Notes under the pieces: model-generated
What the model was told of the DNA's origin: nothing
The model's input: the letters and a program-made list of their open reading frames with translations, nothing else
The model's database searches: none
Shown here: positions 63,788 through 64,000 of the stretch, one piece after another
Layout of the letters: the number at the start of each line of letters is the position of its first letter
Position numbering within the stretch: position 1 is the stretch's first letter
DNA from: Spiribacter halobius
GTDB lineage: Bacteria; Pseudomonadota; Gammaproteobacteria; Nitrococcales; Nitrococcaceae
Assembly: GCF_020883455.1 (NCBI RefSeq)
Contig: NZ_CP086615.1
Span: forward strand, 2,852,001-2,916,000
DNA length: 64,000 nt
Reading direction: 5' to 3'
Translations under genes and position numbers: made by a program

Positions 63788-64000
63788 TCGCTCCGGCGGC
63801 GGCGCCCGCGACGGTTGCCGCGCTTGCCCGGCGGGCCACCGCGGCGGCGGCCGCCCTCGCGGCGCTTGATCTCGGAGCCCTCCAGCACCTCGCCGTTGGG
63901 GCCGAGGGGATGGGCCACGGGATCGAAGTCGAGCTTGCGCTCGTCGATGTCCACCCGGGCCACGCGCACGCGAATGCGGTCGGCGAGCTTGTACTCCTTG
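63784..64000 (-). CDS. rnr: Ribonuclease R, C-terminal end (runs off right edge)
   Basis: The last 72 codons of a gene entering from the right. They show the end of an S1 domain (KEYKLADRIRVRVARVDIDE, KLDFDP) and a basic glycine/arginine tail (RREGGRRRGG ... RGRRRR). The place before rlmB and the S1 plus basic tail fit RNase R. Confidence 0.88.
   Translation of the reverse strand, partial: KEYKLADRIRVRVARVDIDERKLDFDPVAHPLGPNGEVLEGSEIKRREGGRRRGGPPGKRGNRRGRRRRSE

Overview
The window looks like the chromosome of a high-GC gammaproteobacterium, probably a halophile or alkaliphile of the Ectothiorhodospiraceae/Chromatiales type. This rests on the gene orders rnr-rlmB-rpsF-priB-rpsR-yybS-rplI-dnaB-alr-radA and tig-clpP-clpX-lon-hupB-tRNA-tRNA-ppiD, on strong GC bias at third codon positions, and on several families of intergenic repeats. 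The exact genus is not shown by the sequence.

Layout. 1-6.1 kb: an arsenosugar-type glycosyltransferase running off the left edge, tRNA-Ala(CGC), a PQQ sugar dehydrogenase with a cytochrome c, a glutaredoxin-like protein, a YghU-type GST divergent from a FrnE/DsbA-like oxidoreductase, and a homocysteine S-methyltransferase-like enzyme. 6.1-14.2 kb: a DCC protein, a SOUL lipoprotein, a LysR-adaptor-RND efflux operon, and a PhzF-like gene whose 3' end is out of frame. 14.4-24.3 kb: accessory genes, namely a lipoprotein, a RhuM-Fic fusion, a membrane protein followed by a secreted HExxH/SH3 protein, and a three-gene operon made of a helical protein, a CHAT cysteine protease and a small conserved-layout partner; then a SHOCT protein and a TauE/SafE permease. 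24.5-35 kb: a mobile and defence region with a complete IS66 element (8-bp target duplication), a 1176-aa SIR2 defence-type protein of lower GC, an IS1182-type element, a stand-alone S24 peptidase, a frameshifted MazG-like gene, a fragment of hsdM, and a VapBC pair.

35-64 kb is core genome: tRNA-Arg(CCT), a PP2C phosphatase, der, the yejABEF peptide importer (with one extra small gene), fabI, ppiD, tRNA-Asp/Val, hupB, lon, clpX, clpP, tig, a five-tRNA cluster (Leu, Lys, His, Arg, Pro), folD, two PilZ genes, radA, alr, dnaB, and the rplI-yybS-rpsR-priB-rpsF ribosomal/replication operon, ending with rlmB and the 3' end of rnr.

The protein quality-control genes (tig, clpP, clpX, lon, ppiD) form one block, and lon carries a near-consensus sigma-32 promoter. 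The strongest candidate for an undescribed system is the CHAT operon at 19.08-22.74 kb. It encodes a probably active CHAT peptidase between a large TPR-like protein and a small protein with an amphipathic/transmembrane centre, resembling effector-associated constant components of predicted conflict systems. Intergenic DNA holds at least four repeat families. In one of them the element supplies the stop codon of the neighbouring gene.
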